NCBI RefSeq assembly: GCF_023701945.1
Contig: NZ_JABAEF010000019.1
Coordinates: forward strand, 1 to 64,000
DNA from: Rhizobium sp. CG5
GTDB lineage: Bacteria; Pseudomonadota; Alphaproteobacteria; Rhizobiales; Rhizobiaceae
Reading direction: 5' to 3'
DNA: 64,000 bases
Shown here: in pieces, positions 8,798 to 17,756 of the stretch
Layout of the letters: every line of letters starts with the position of its first letter
Position numbering within the stretch: the first letter of the stretch is position 1
Notes under the pieces: generated by a model
The model's database searches: none
Seen by the model: only the letters and a program-made list of their open reading frames with translations
Told to the model about the DNA's origin: nothing
Position numbers and translations under genes: made by a program

Positions 8798-9771
8798 GGA
8801 ATTATGACCTCGTCGCCGGCCGCAAGGCCCGAGACAATCTCGCTCATGACCACGCCGTCCCATGGGATCGGACGGCCCGTGACCACGGCGCGTTCGGCTG
8901 TCGCGTCACCACTTTTCACGATGACGAAATCGCTTCCGTAACGGTTGGCAATGGCTGCCAATGGCACCAGCAGGGCGTCCCGTTCGCCGACCGGCACACG
9001 CACCAGCAGCCGCCGGTTGACGAAGCCGGTCGGCAGATCGTCCACCTCGACATCGGCGATCACCCGGCCATTGTCGATCTCGGGATAGATCTTCGCCAGG
9101 CGGCCGGCACTTTTCAAGCCGTCGCCGCCTTCGATCTCGATCGTGGCATTTTCCTTCAGCAGGTCGGCATGCCGTTCGGGGATCGCCAGCCGCAGAAAAA
9201 AGCCTCCGCCGCCAATGGTGGCAACGGTTTCGCCCGCCAGGATCACCGCATCGCGCGTCACGGGAACACTGAGAACCGTACCGGCAACCGGCGCCAGCAC
9301 GGCACCCTCCTTGCCCTGCTGGACAATCACCGAACGCTCGGCTTCCGCAGCGGCAATCTGGTTGCGGACGACATCGACCTGGGTACGCAATGCATCAAGC
9401 CGCTGCGCCGTGGTCACGCCGCGCTTGATCATTTCTTCGCTACGGGCCAGTTCCGACTGCGCATTGTCCATCGAGGCGTGCAGACCCAACAATTGCGCAT
9501 CGATCGCCGCGATCTGGAATTCGATCTTATCGTCCTTGACCGACGCGATGACGTCGCCCGCCTTGACAGGATCGCCCTCCGTTACCTTGAGGTCGATCAA
9601 CGTTCCGCCGATCCGCGCCCGTGCCGGCACGCTGTCGCGCGCCTCGACCCGTCCGTAGACAGCCTTCCATTCGGGAATCGACTGTGGCTCGACACGCAGA
9701 GTGCCGGCATGAGCGGCACCCGACAGAAGCGCAAGCAGCGCAAGGGAAGGGGCGAATGGCAAGCCGTGCAT
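8794..9771 (-). CDS. RND periplasmic adaptor (membrane fusion protein)
   Basis: A 325-residue HlyD/AcrA-type adaptor bridging the inner-membrane pump to an outer-membrane channel. The start at 9771 has AAGGAG seven bases upstream. Residues 1-23 form a signal peptide with an AHA cleavage site and no lipobox cysteine. A lipoyl half-motif (GTLIDLKVTEGDPVKAGDVIA) is followed by a coiled-coil hairpin (~75-130) and the second lipoyl half (GAVLAPVAGTVLSVPV), then a beta-barrel domain. It lies 27 bp after the DUF2892 gene and overlaps the pump gene by 4 bp. Confidence 0.93.
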   Translation of the reverse strand: MHGLPFAPSLALLALLSGAAHAGTLRVEPQSIPEWKAVYGRVEARDSVPARARIGGTLIDLKVTEGDPVKAGDVIASVKDDKIEFQIAAIDAQLLGLHASMDNAQSELARSEEMIKRGVTTAQRLDALRTQVDVVRNQIAAAEAERSVIVQQGKEGAVLAPVAGTVLSVPVTRDAVILAGETVATIGGGGFFLRLAIPERHADLLKENATIEIEGGDGLKSAGRLAKIYPEIDNGRVIADVEVDDLPTGFVNRRLLVRVPVGERDALLVPLAAIANRYGSDFVIVKSGDATAERAVVTGRPIPWDGVVMSEIVSGLAAGDEVIIP

Positions 9772-9798
9772 CGATCTGCTCCTTAAGGACAAAGCCGC

Positions 9799-9999
9799 TT
9801 AGAAGGCGGTTCCGGGGCGGATGCCGAGTTTCCGAAACAGCATCGCAGCCGGGCAGAAACCGGTGAAGGCCGATTGCAGCAGATTGGCACCGATGAAAAC
9901 CGTGAACCAGACAAACAGCGGATGCACGAAAAGAGTGAGGACAACGGACAGCAGCACCATCGTGCCGGCGAAAGCCAGAACCATACGATCGAGAGACAT
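9799..9999 (-). CDS. DUF2892 (YgaP-type) small membrane protein
   Basis: A 66-residue protein with two predicted membrane helices (MVLAFAGTMVLLSVVLTLFV and WFTVFIGANLLQSAFTGFC) ending in CPAAMLFRKLGI, the pattern of the DUF2892 family found fused to or beside rhodanese and sulfur-handling proteins. The start at 9999 is set by GGAGG five bases upstream; an in-frame ATG four codons earlier overlaps that ribosome-binding site. It is the first gene of the RND operon, so its expression is tied to the pump. It may link the pump to sulfide or redox stress, but this is inference. Confidence 0.85.
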   Translation of the reverse strand: MSLDRMVLAFAGTMVLLSVVLTLFVHPLFVWFTVFIGANLLQSAFTGFCPAAMLFRKLGIRPGTAF

Positions 10000-10019
10000 G
10001 GAAACCTCCAAAGAGATGT

Positions 10020-10062
10020 ATCTACATATCTTCGTATATATGATTTAATATATGTTACAAGC
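10020..10062 (-). promoter_or_regulatory. AT-rich palindromic promoter/operator of the DUF2892-RND operon
   Basis: A strongly AT-rich patch just upstream of the DUF2892 gene contains a perfect inverted repeat ATATAT-N6-ATATAT (10036-10053) and a second shorter one, ATAT-N6-ATAT. The placement, 20-60 bp before the start codon, suits an operator for a winged-helix repressor of the ArsR/BigR kind, which is often associated with DUF2892 genes. No such regulator gene is in the window. No clear -10/-35 pair can be fixed. Confidence 0.4.
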
Positions 10063-10096
10063 ACTATTTGTTCATGGGCGACGCCATCATGCAACG

Positions 10097-10131
10097 AAAA
10101 ACCCGGGCCTCCCTTGCGGGAAGCCGGGTTT
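10097..10131 (-). terminator. Rho-independent terminator of pyc
   Basis: On the minus strand, about 30 bp after the pyc stop, a GC-rich stem (AACCCGG..TTCCC, loop GCAA, GGGA..CCCGGGTT) runs directly into a run of T residues. It separates pyc from the DUF2892-RND operon on the same strand. Confidence 0.85.
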
Positions 10132-10160
10132 CAGAGGTCAAGCCGAGGAAATGCGTTCGC

Positions 10161-13100
10161 TCAGACTTCGAGAACGATCAACAAATCCTTGGCGTCAATC
10201 TGGTCGCCGGTGCGCACCAGGACTTCGGCGATCTTGCCATCCTTTTCGGCATGCAGGGCCGTTTCCATCTTCATCGCTTCGATGGAGAGCAGCACGTCGC
10301 CGGCCTTGACCGCCTGGCCGGCCGTCACGGCAACGGTCGAGATGACGCCCGGCATCGGCGCACCGATATGGGCGGCATTGCCGGCCTCCGCCTTGCGGCG
10401 CACGGCACTGGACGCACCGCGGTTGCGATCGGGAACCTTGATCGGACGCGGCTGGCCGTTGATCTCGAAGAACACCTTGACCATGCCCTTCTCATCCACT
10501 TCGGCCTGGGCCTGGTTGAGAACGACCAGCGTCTTGCCCTTCTCGATATCGGCAAACAACTCCTCGCCAGAGGCAAGCCCGTAGAAATAGGCCGGCGTCG
10601 GCAGAACGCTGACCGGACCATAGGTATCGGCGGCCAAAGCGTAGTCGGTAAAGACCTTCGGATACATCAGGTAGGAGGCGAATTCGAAATCGTTGATCGG
10701 CCGCTCCAGCTTGGCCTCGATCTCCTTGCGCTCCGCATCGAGATCGGCCGGTGCCAGAAGCGAACCGGGCCGCACCGTATAGGGCTTTTCACCCTTGAGC
10801 GCCTTCTTCTGCAGCACTTCCGGCCAGCCGCCGGGAGGTTGCCCCAGGTCGCCCTTGAGCATCGACACGACCGAGTCCGGGAAGGAGACATCCTTGTCCG
10901 GATTGACCACATCGGCCACCGTCAGATCCTGGCTGACCATCATCAGCGCCATATCGCCGACCACCTTGGATGACGGCGTTACCTTGACGATATCGCCGAA
11001 CATCTGGTTGGCATCGGCATAGGTCTGCGCCACTTCGTGCCAGCGGGTCTCAAGACCCAGCGAACGGGCCTGCTCCTTCAGATTGGTGAACTGGCCACCC
11101 GGCATTTCATGCAGGTAGACTTCGGACGCCGGACCCTTCAGGTCACTTTCGAAGGCCGTATATTGATGGCGCACCGCCTCCCAGTAGAAGGAGATGCGGC
11201 GGATCCATTGCGGATCAAGACCCGGATCGCGGTCCGTGCCGCGCAGCGCTTCGACGATCGAGCCGAGACAGGGCTGCGACGTATTGCCCGACAGCGAATC
11301 CATCGCCGCATCGACCACATCGGCCCCGGCCTCGACGGCGGCCAGGATGGTGGCAGCCGCAATCCCCGACGTGTCATGGGTATGGAAGTGGATCGGCAGG
11401 TCGGTTGCCTCGCGCAGCGCCTTGAATAGCACCCGCGCCGCCGCCGGCTTCAACAGACCGGCCATGTCCTTGACGGCGATGATATGCGCGCCGGCCCTGT
11501 CGAGTTCGGCGGCCAGCGCCGTGTAGTATTTCAGATCGTATTTCGGCCGGGCGGAATTGAGGATGTCGCCGGTATAGCAGATCGCCGCTTCGCAGATCTT
11601 GTTCTCTTCGGCCACGGCATCCATCGAGACGCGCATGTTCTCCACCCAGTTCAGGCAGTCGAACACCCGGAACAGGTCGATCCCGCCGGCGGCGGCCTGG
11701 CGGACGAAATATTTCACCACATTGTCGGGATAGTTCTTGTAGCCGACGCCATTGGCGCCGCGCAGCAACATCTGCAGCAGCAGGTTCGGCGCATCTTCGC
11801 GAATCTTCGCCAGGCGCTCCCACGGATCCTCGGTGAGGAAGCGCATCGACACGTCGAAGGTCGCACCGCCCCAGCATTCCAGCGAGAACAGATTGGGCAG
11901 TGCGCGCGCATAGGTGCCAGCGATGCGGGCGATATCGTAGGTCCGCATGCGGGTCGCCAGCAGCGACTGGTGGCCGTCACGCATGGTGGTATCGGTGATC
12001 AGGACCTGCGGCTGGGCCCGCACCCATTCGCCGAATTTCTTCGGACCGAGTTCGTCGAGCTTCTGCTTCGTGCCGGACTTGATGTCGACCGGCGTGAACG
12101 GCACGACCGGCTCGGCAATATCCTTGGACGGCTTGGGGCGGCCCTTGGCTTCCGGATGGCCGTTGACGGTCACGTCGGCCAGATAGGTCAGAAGCTTGGT
12201 GGCGCGGTCCTGCCGCTTGACCTGCTGGAACAGCTCCGGCGTCGTATCGATGAAGCGCGTCGTATAGGTATTGTCCTTGAACTTCGGGTGGCCGATGATG
12301 GCCTCCAGGAAGGTCAGGTTCGTGGCGACACCGCGAATACGGAATTCGCGCAGCGCCCGGTCCATGCGGGCGATGGTCTCCGATGGCGAGGGCGACCACG
12401 CCGTCACCTTTTCCAGCAGCGGATCATAATAACGGGTGATCACGGCGCCGGAATAGGCGGTGCCACCGTCCAGCCGGATACCGAAACCGGTCGCGCCGCG
12501 ATAGGCGGTGATCCGGCCGTAATCGGGAATGAAATTGTGTTCCGGATCTTCCGTGGTGATGCGGCACTGCAGGGCATGGCCGTTGAGCCTGATGTCTTCC
12601 TGCTTCGGAACGCCCGATTCCGGCGTGCCGATCGCACAACCGTCGAGGATATGGATCTGCGCCTTGACGATGTCGATGCCCGTGACGACTTCGGTGACGG
12701 TATGCTCGACCTGGATGCGCGGATTGACCTCGATGAAGTAGAACTTGCCGCTGTCCATATCCATCAGATATTCGACCGTGCCGGCGCCGACATAATTGGT
12801 CGCCTTGGCAATCCGCGTCGAGTAGCTCGCCAGTTCCTGGCGCTGTTCCTCGCTGAGATAAGGTGCCGGAGCCCGCTCGACGACCTTCTGATTGCGGCGC
12901 TGCACCGAACAATCGCGCTCGAACAGATGCACCACATTGCCATGGGTGTCGCCAAGCACCTGGCTTTCGACGTGGCGGGCCCGCTCGACCAGCTTTTCCA
13001 GATAGACCTCGTCCTTGCCGAAGGCAGCCATGGCCTCGCGCTTGGCTTCCACGACTTCCCGTGCGAGATCCTTGGGATCGCGGATGGCGCGCATGCCGCG

Positions 13101-13619
13101 CCCACCGCCGCCCCAGGAGGCTTTCAGCATCACCGGATAGCCGATCTCCTCGGCCATCCGGGCCACCACCGCCATATCATCGGGAAGCGGTTCGGTGGCG
13201 GGCACCACCGGCACGCCGATCTCGATCGCCAGATTGCGGGCCGCCACCTTGTTGCCGAGCCTGCGCATCGTATCGGCACGAGGACCGATAAACGTAATAC
13301 CTGCAACGTTGCAGGCGTCTACAAATTCCGGACTTTCCGAGAGGAGACCATAGCCTGGATGAATGGCATCGGCACCTGAGAGCTTTGCGACGCGAATGAC
13401 TTCGTCGATCGACAGATAGCTCTCGATCGGCCCAAGTTCCCGCGCCAGATGCGGCCCGCGCCCCACCTGGTAGCTCTCGTCGGCCTTGAAGCGGTGCAAT
13501 GCGAGCTTATCCTCTTCAGCCCAGATCGCGACCGTCTTGATTCCGAGTTCATTGGCGGCACGAAAGACGCGAATCGCGATTTCGGATCGATTGGCAACAA
13601 GAATCTTGGAAATAGACAA
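10161..13619 (-). CDS. pyc: Pyruvate carboxylase
   Basis: A 1,152-residue biotin enzyme that carboxylates pyruvate to oxaloacetate using ATP and bicarbonate. Domains in order are biotin carboxylase (~1-460, with the Gly-rich SWGGGGRGM loop and EVNPRIQVEHTVTE), carboxyltransferase TIM barrel (~540-850, TDTTMRDGHQSLLATRMRT), allosteric/PC domain, and biotin carrier (biotinyl Lys1117 in EAMKMET). The sequence is nearly collinear with R. etli Pyc. The start is a TTG with GAGGAG six bases upstream; no ATG or GTG lies nearer the conserved N-terminus SISKILVANRSEIA. It is the main anaplerotic enzyme of rhizobia. Confidence 0.98.
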   Translation of the reverse strand: MSISKILVANRSEIAIRVFRAANELGIKTVAIWAEEDKLALHRFKADESYQVGRGPHLARELGPIESYLSIDEVIRVAKLSGADAIHPGYGLLSESPEFVDACNVAGITFIGPRADTMRRLGNKVAARNLAIEIGVPVVPATEPLPDDMAVVARMAEEIGYPVMLKASWGGGGRGMRAIRDPKDLAREVVEAKREAMAAFGKDEVYLEKLVERARHVESQVLGDTHGNVVHLFERDCSVQRRNQKVVERAPAPYLSEEQRQELASYSTRIAKATNYVGAGTVEYLMDMDSGKFYFIEVNPRIQVEHTVTEVVTGIDIVKAQIHILDGCAIGTPESGVPKQEDIRLNGHALQCRITTEDPEHNFIPDYGRITAYRGATGFGIRLDGGTAYSGAVITRYYDPLLEKVTAWSPSPSETIARMDRALREFRIRGVATNLTFLEAIIGHPKFKDNTYTTRFIDTTPELFQQVKRQDRATKLLTYLADVTVNGHPEAKGRPKPSKDIAEPVVPFTPVDIKSGTKQKLDELGPKKFGEWVRAQPQVLITDTTMRDGHQSLLATRMRTYDIARIAGTYARALPNLFSLECWGGATFDVSMRFLTEDPWERLAKIREDAPNLLLQMLLRGANGVGYKNYPDNVVKYFVRQAAAGGIDLFRVFDCLNWVENMRVSMDAVAEENKICEAAICYTGDILNSARPKYDLKYYTALAAELDRAGAHIIAVKDMAGLLKPAAARVLFKALREATDLPIHFHTHDTSGIAAATILAAVEAGADVVDAAMDSLSGNTSQPCLGSIVEALRGTDRDPGLDPQWIRRISFYWEAVRHQYTAFESDLKGPASEVYLHEMPGGQFTNLKEQARSLGLETRWHEVAQTYADANQMFGDIVKVTPSSKVVGDMALMMVSQDLTVADVVNPDKDVSFPDSVVSMLKGDLGQPPGGWPEVLQKKALKGEKPYTVRPGSLLAPADLDAERKEIEAKLERPINDFEFASYLMYPKVFTDYALAADTYGPVSVLPTPAYFYGLASGEELFADIEKGKTLVVLNQAQAEVDEKGMVKVFFEINGQPRPIKVPDRNRGASSAVRRKAEAGNAAHIGAPMPGVISTVAVTAGQAVKAGDVLLSIEAMKMETALHAEKDGKIAEVLVRTGDQIDAKDLLIVLEV

Positions 13620-13735
13620 ATTGGTCTCCTCATCTTGCAGACGTCGATATGCTGCGTCTGCGAAGAGATTTCATAGCCGTTTGTCGGGCGATGCGCAATT
13701 TCCCGGAAGGCTGCTTGAAGAAATTATGACGATAG

Positions 13736-14476
13736 TCAGCTGATCAGACCGAGGCGAAATGCCAGCGCCACGACATGCTGCCGATTCTTTGCATTCAACT
13801 TGTCCTGGATGCCATTTACATACCAGTCGACGGTGTGATTGGAGATCTCAAGGATCTTGGCCGTTTCGTTCGACGTCATCCCTTCAGCCAGGTAATTGAG
13901 GATCTCCATCTCCCGCCGCGTCATGCGGGTGTCGACCTGACCCGCTGCCTCCAGTTCGCCGGCCTGCTTGGTAAGCTCCATCAGCCGCCAGAAAGCCTGT
14001 CTGGCAACAGCATCGAACAGCGTCATCTCGACCGGCGACAACTCGATCGCCTTGCCGCCCACACTCAGGTTTCCGAGCAGCCCGCTGCGTCCATGAATCG
14101 GGAAATTGTAGCCATCCTCAAGCCCGTAGCGATGGGCCTCGGTCATCATCCGGCCCATGCGCTTGATATGCGGATCGCTTCTGAACGCCATCATCGCATC
14201 CCGCCAACGGAACCCGCGCTGCGCTTGGCCGAGATGGCGGACCGTCGGATCGATGAGAACGAATTTCTTGGAAATATAGAGCTCAGGCCACTTCGCCGGC
14301 CAGCGTCCGGCCAGGACGAGGGTCATGGGATTTTCGGTCGGCTTGGGATTTCGAACCACGCCATAGTAATCGAATTTGTAGGTTTGGAGCAATTTTTCAA
14401 GCTCGGCGACCAGCTCTTCTGCGGTTCTACATGCTCTCGACACGACCAAAAATTGTATAATATGATTTATGCTCAC
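13736..14476 (-). CDS. LuxR-family regulator with autoinducer-binding domain (LuxR solo)
   Basis: A 246-residue transcription factor. The N-terminal half (~15-165) is an acyl-homoserine-lactone-binding fold. The residues invariant in TraR/LuxR are all present: W63, Y67, D76, P77, W91 and G118. The C-terminal LuxR helix-turn-helix spans ~183-246 (MTRREMEILNYLAEGMTSNE, HTVDWYVNGI). The start is a GTG at 14476 with AAGGAGG five bases upstream. No LuxI-type synthase is in the window, so it is a solo receptor that may read signals of this or other cells. It lies 116 bp upstream of pyc on the same strand and divergent from ndvA, so either could be a target. Confidence 0.9.
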   Translation of the reverse strand: MSINHIIQFLVVSRACRTAEELVAELEKLLQTYKFDYYGVVRNPKPTENPMTLVLAGRWPAKWPELYISKKFVLIDPTVRHLGQAQRGFRWRDAMMAFRSDPHIKRMGRMMTEAHRYGLEDGYNFPIHGRSGLLGNLSVGGKAIELSPVEMTLFDAVARQAFWRLMELTKQAGELEAAGQVDTRMTRREMEILNYLAEGMTSNETAKILEISNHTVDWYVNGIQDKLNAKNRQHVVALAFRLGLIS

Positions 14477-14796
14477 CAATACCTCCTTGTTTGCTTCAAA
14501 GAAGACAAACCGTATAATCAATAGTCAAACGAATTTTTTGGTCATGCTGCGTTCATATCTAATGCCCCATCCTCTTATAGGGGTATTAATTCGCTTTTCC
14601 GAAATCTTGCATTCGCCATGGTTTCGGAAGGGAAATTAGTCTTCCGGCGATATCGAATCCGGTTTGCGGGATCGATGTCACGAGGTATAGGGCAATTTGC
14701 CGGCCATTTTCGCGGGTTATCGACAGGCTGCGAAAAAACGCGCGGCAGCGACCGGAAAGTGCGAGAAAAATCCGGCGTAAGAAGACGAGGTCATCG
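14477..14796. promoter_or_regulatory. Divergent intergenic region between luxR-type gene and ndvA
   Basis: This 320-bp gap must hold the promoters of both divergent genes. It is AT-rich near the regulator end and carries a small CCCC...GGGG hairpin (around 14563-14584). I see no clear LuxR-box dyad, RNA gene or credible small ORF; a 70-codon frame across it has no recognisable protein features and runs into ndvA in another frame. Confidence 0.5.
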
Positions 14797-16527
14797 GTGT
14801 CACTCTTCCAAGTCTACATGCGGGCGTTGAAATATCTGGCAGCCTATCGGCTGAAGGTCACGGTGGTCGTGATCGCCAATATCGTGCTGGCCGTGATCAC
14901 CATTGCCGAACCCATCCTGTTCGGCCGGATCATCGACGCCATATCCGAAGGCGGCGACGTGACGCCTATTCTTGTCATGTGGGGCGGCTTTGGCGTGTTC
15001 AACACGGTTGCCTATGTGCTCGTTGCCCGCGAGGCCGATCGCCTGGCCCATGGTCGCCGCGCCACGCTTTTGACCGAAGCCTTCGGCCGCATCATTTCCA
15101 TGCCGCTGACCTGGCACCACCAGCGCGGCACGTCCAACGCGCTGCATACCCTGCTGCGCGCCAGCGAAACGCTGTTCGGCCTGTGGCTGGAATTTATGCG
15201 AACCCATCTGGCAACGGCAGTCGCCCTGGCCCTGCTGATCCCGACCGCCTTTTCCATGGATGTCCGCCTGACCATCGTGCTGCTGGTGCTCGGCGCGCTC
15301 TACATCCTGATCGGCAAGATGGTCATGAGCCGCACCAAGGAAGGCCAGGCCTCGGTCGAGGGACACTATCACACGGTGTTTTCCCATGTGAGCGACTCGA
15401 TCAGCAATGTCTCGGTGGTGCATAGCTACAACCGCATCGAATCCGAGACGCGGGCCTTGAAGGAATATACCGAAAAGCTTCTGGCCGCCCAGTATCCGGT
15501 CCTCGACTGGTGGGCGATCGCCAGCGCCCTCAACCGCATCGCCTCCACCATCTCCATGCTGATCATCCTGATCATCGGCACCATGCTGGTCCAAAAGGGC
15601 GAACTCAAGGTTGGTGACATCATCGCCTTCATCGGTTTTGCCGGCCTGCTGATCGGACGTCTCGACCAGATGCGCGCCTTTGCCACGCAGATTTTCGAAG
15701 CCCGCGCCAAGCTTGAGGATTTCTACCAGCTGGAAGATTCCGTTCAGGAGCGCGAAGAGCCGAAGGGTGCGGCTGAACTCTCAAAGGTCCGCGGCGATGT
15801 CGAGTTCCGCAATGTCTCCTTCGATTTTGCCAACACCACGCAGGGCGTCCACGACGTGTCCTTCTCGGTCAAGGCAGGCCAGACCATTGCCATCGTCGGC
15901 CCGACCGGCGCCGGCAAGACGACGCTGATCAACCTTTTGCAGCGCGTGCATGAGCCGCAGCAGGGCCAGATTCTAATCGATGGCACCGACATTTCCAAGG
16001 TGACGCGCAATTCGCTGCGCCAGTGCATCGCAACCGTGTTTCAGGATGCCGGCATCCTCAACCGCACGATCGGCGAGAACATTCGCATCGGCCGCGAGCA
16101 TGCCAGCGACGAAGAGATCATCAAGGCAGCCGAAGCAGCGGCGGCCACGGAATTCATCGAAAGCCGGCTCAACGGTTTTTCCACCGAAGTGGGAGAACGT
16201 GGCAACCGGCTCTCCGGCGGCGAGCGCCAGCGAATCGCCATTGCCAGGGCGATCCTGAAGGATGCCCCGATCCTGGTCCTGGACGAGGCGACCAGCGCGC
16301 TGGACGTCGAGACCGAAGCGCGCGTCAAGACCGCGATCGACCGGTTGCGCCAGGATCGCACCACCTTCATCATCGCCCATCGTCTTTCCACGGTGCGCGA
16401 AGCCGATCAGGTCCTGTTCCTTGATCATGGCCGGATCGTCGAAAAGGGCGGTTATGAGGAGCTGAGCCAGATGGGCGGTCGCTTTGCCTCCCTGCTGCAG
16501 ACCAGCGGTCTTTTGGCTGACGATTGA
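14797..16527 (+). CDS. ndvA: Cyclic beta-1,2-glucan exporter, ABC ATPase/permease
   Basis: A 576-residue half-transporter (membrane domain plus ATPase) closely matching rhizobial NdvA/ChvA, which moves cyclic beta-1,2-glucan from cytoplasm to periplasm. The N-terminal ~310 residues hold six membrane helices, beginning MSLFQVYMRALKYLAAYR. The ATPase domain has Walker A GPTGAGKTT (~368-376), the signature LSGGERQRIAIARA (~472), Walker B ILVLDEATSALD, and the switch His in IIAHRLST. The start is GTG with GAGG upstream. The glucan made by NdvB is its substrate; ndvB lies 10 kb downstream on the same strand. Confidence 0.97.
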   Translation: MSLFQVYMRALKYLAAYRLKVTVVVIANIVLAVITIAEPILFGRIIDAISEGGDVTPILVMWGGFGVFNTVAYVLVAREADRLAHGRRATLLTEAFGRIISMPLTWHHQRGTSNALHTLLRASETLFGLWLEFMRTHLATAVALALLIPTAFSMDVRLTIVLLVLGALYILIGKMVMSRTKEGQASVEGHYHTVFSHVSDSISNVSVVHSYNRIESETRALKEYTEKLLAAQYPVLDWWAIASALNRIASTISMLIILIIGTMLVQKGELKVGDIIAFIGFAGLLIGRLDQMRAFATQIFEARAKLEDFYQLEDSVQEREEPKGAAELSKVRGDVEFRNVSFDFANTTQGVHDVSFSVKAGQTIAIVGPTGAGKTTLINLLQRVHEPQQGQILIDGTDISKVTRNSLRQCIATVFQDAGILNRTIGENIRIGREHASDEEIIKAAEAAAATEFIESRLNGFSTEVGERGNRLSGGERQRIAIARAILKDAPILVLDEATSALDVETEARVKTAIDRLRQDRTTFIIAHRLSTVREADQVLFLDHGRIVEKGGYEELSQMGGRFASLLQTSGLLADD

Positions 16528-16553
16528 TCGTCTGAATTTCTGCCATCACACAG

Positions 16554-16584
16554 AAAAACGTCAATGCCCGGCTTGCCGGGCATT
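16554..16584 (-). terminator. Terminator between convergent ndvA and the M20 hydrolase operon
   Basis: A perfect 9-bp stem (AATGCCCGG / CCGGGCATT, loop of 4). On the minus strand it is followed after four bases by five T residues, so it ends the amino-acid transporter operon. It may also stop ndvA transcripts coming the other way, although there is no T run on that side. Confidence 0.75.
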
Positions 16585-16590
16585 GTCATG

Positions 16591-17754
16591 TCAGGTCTTG
16601 GCCAGCCAGGCTTCCGTCAACTCGACCCAGAAATTCGTGCCGATCGGCAGGATGTCGTCGTTGAAATCGTAGCGCGGATGGTGCAGCGGCGGGTCGTTGG
16701 GAGTTCTCTGGGTGCCGAGGAAGAAATAGCTGCCCGGTCGCTCGGCCAGCATATAGGCGAAATCCTCGCTGCCCATAGTCGGCCGCTCCATGTCGACCAC
16801 CTTGTCTTCGCCGGCAAAGCGTCGTGCCAGATCCCGGACGAAATCCGTTTCGGCGGGATGGTTGATCGTCGCATTGTAGCCGCGGCTATAGTCGATGGTG
16901 ACGCCCATGCCATAGCTGGCCGCCTGGCCTTCGGCGATCATGCGAATCCGGCTTTCGAGCTGGTCGCGCACCGCAGGACTGAAGGAGCGGATGCTCAGCA
17001 CCATTTCGGCGCGCTCCGGGATGACATTGCTGGCCGCACCGGCGTGAAAGGCGCCCACGGTGATGACACTCGGATCGATCGGATGGATGTTACGCGAGAC
17101 GATGGTCTGCAGCGCCATGATGATCGATGCGCCGCAAACGATCGGATCGGCGGTATCCTGCGGCTCGGCGCCATGACCGCCGCGACCATCGACGGTGATC
17201 CTGCATTCATCGACCGCCGCCATGATCGGCCCCTCGCGCACGGCAAATGTGCCAAACGCAATGCCCGGATCGTTGTGCAGGGCAAAGACCGCGTCGCAGG
17301 GGAATTTTTCAAACAGCCCGTCATCCATCATCAGCTTGGCGCCGCCGAAATTCTCCTCGGCAGGCTGGAAGATCAGGTGCAGCACGCCATCGAAATTGCG
17401 CCGCTCGGAAAGGATTTTGGCAGCACCCAGAAGCATGGTCGTGTGCCCGTCATGGCCGCAGGCATGCATGACGCCGGGCGCCTTGCTGGCATAGTCGAGG
17501 CCGGTTTCCTCCAGGATCGGCAAGGCATCGAAATCGGCACGAATGCCGACGCTTCTGGTGCTGGCCCCGTTGCGCAGCGTGCCGACCACACCGGTCTGGC
17601 CGAGCCCCCGCGTCACCTCGTAGCCCATCTTCTGCAATTGCTGCGCGACGAAATCCGAGGTCTTGAATTCGGAAAGCCCGATCTCCGGATTTTCATGGAG
17701 AAAGCGCCGCGTTGCCACAAGGTCGGGCATCGAATTGGGGAACTGCATCGTCAT
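16591..17754 (-). CDS. M20-family amidohydrolase (hippurate/N-acyl-amino-acid hydrolase type)
   Basis: A 387-residue zinc/manganese amidohydrolase of the HipO/IAA-amino-acid hydrolase branch, cleaving N-acyl or amide bonds of amino-acid conjugates. Visible metal-site motifs are GIRADFDALPI, MHACGHDGHTTML, FQPAEENFGGAK and the C-terminal His in LHHPRYDFND. The lid domain is inserted at ~185-295. The start ATG lies 2 bp after the permease stop, so it is the last gene of the ABC transporter operon and probably acts on the imported compound. N-acyl-arginine or a related conjugate is a guess from the neighbours. Confidence 0.88.
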   Translation of the reverse strand: MTMQFPNSMPDLVATRRFLHENPEIGLSEFKTSDFVAQQLQKMGYEVTRGLGQTGVVGTLRNGASTRSVGIRADFDALPILEETGLDYASKAPGVMHACGHDGHTTMLLGAAKILSERRNFDGVLHLIFQPAEENFGGAKLMMDDGLFEKFPCDAVFALHNDPGIAFGTFAVREGPIMAAVDECRITVDGRGGHGAEPQDTADPIVCGASIIMALQTIVSRNIHPIDPSVITVGAFHAGAASNVIPERAEMVLSIRSFSPAVRDQLESRIRMIAEGQAASYGMGVTIDYSRGYNATINHPAETDFVRDLARRFAGEDKVVDMERPTMGSEDFAYMLAERPGSYFFLGTQRTPNDPPLHHPRYDFNDDILPIGTNFWVELTEAWLAKT

Positions 17755-17756
17755 CG

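Noticed and set aside
11484..13379. 631-codon open frame antisense to pyc
   Set aside because: A shadow of high-GC coding; the pyc frame is unambiguous and the antisense product is His/Arg-rich with no domain.
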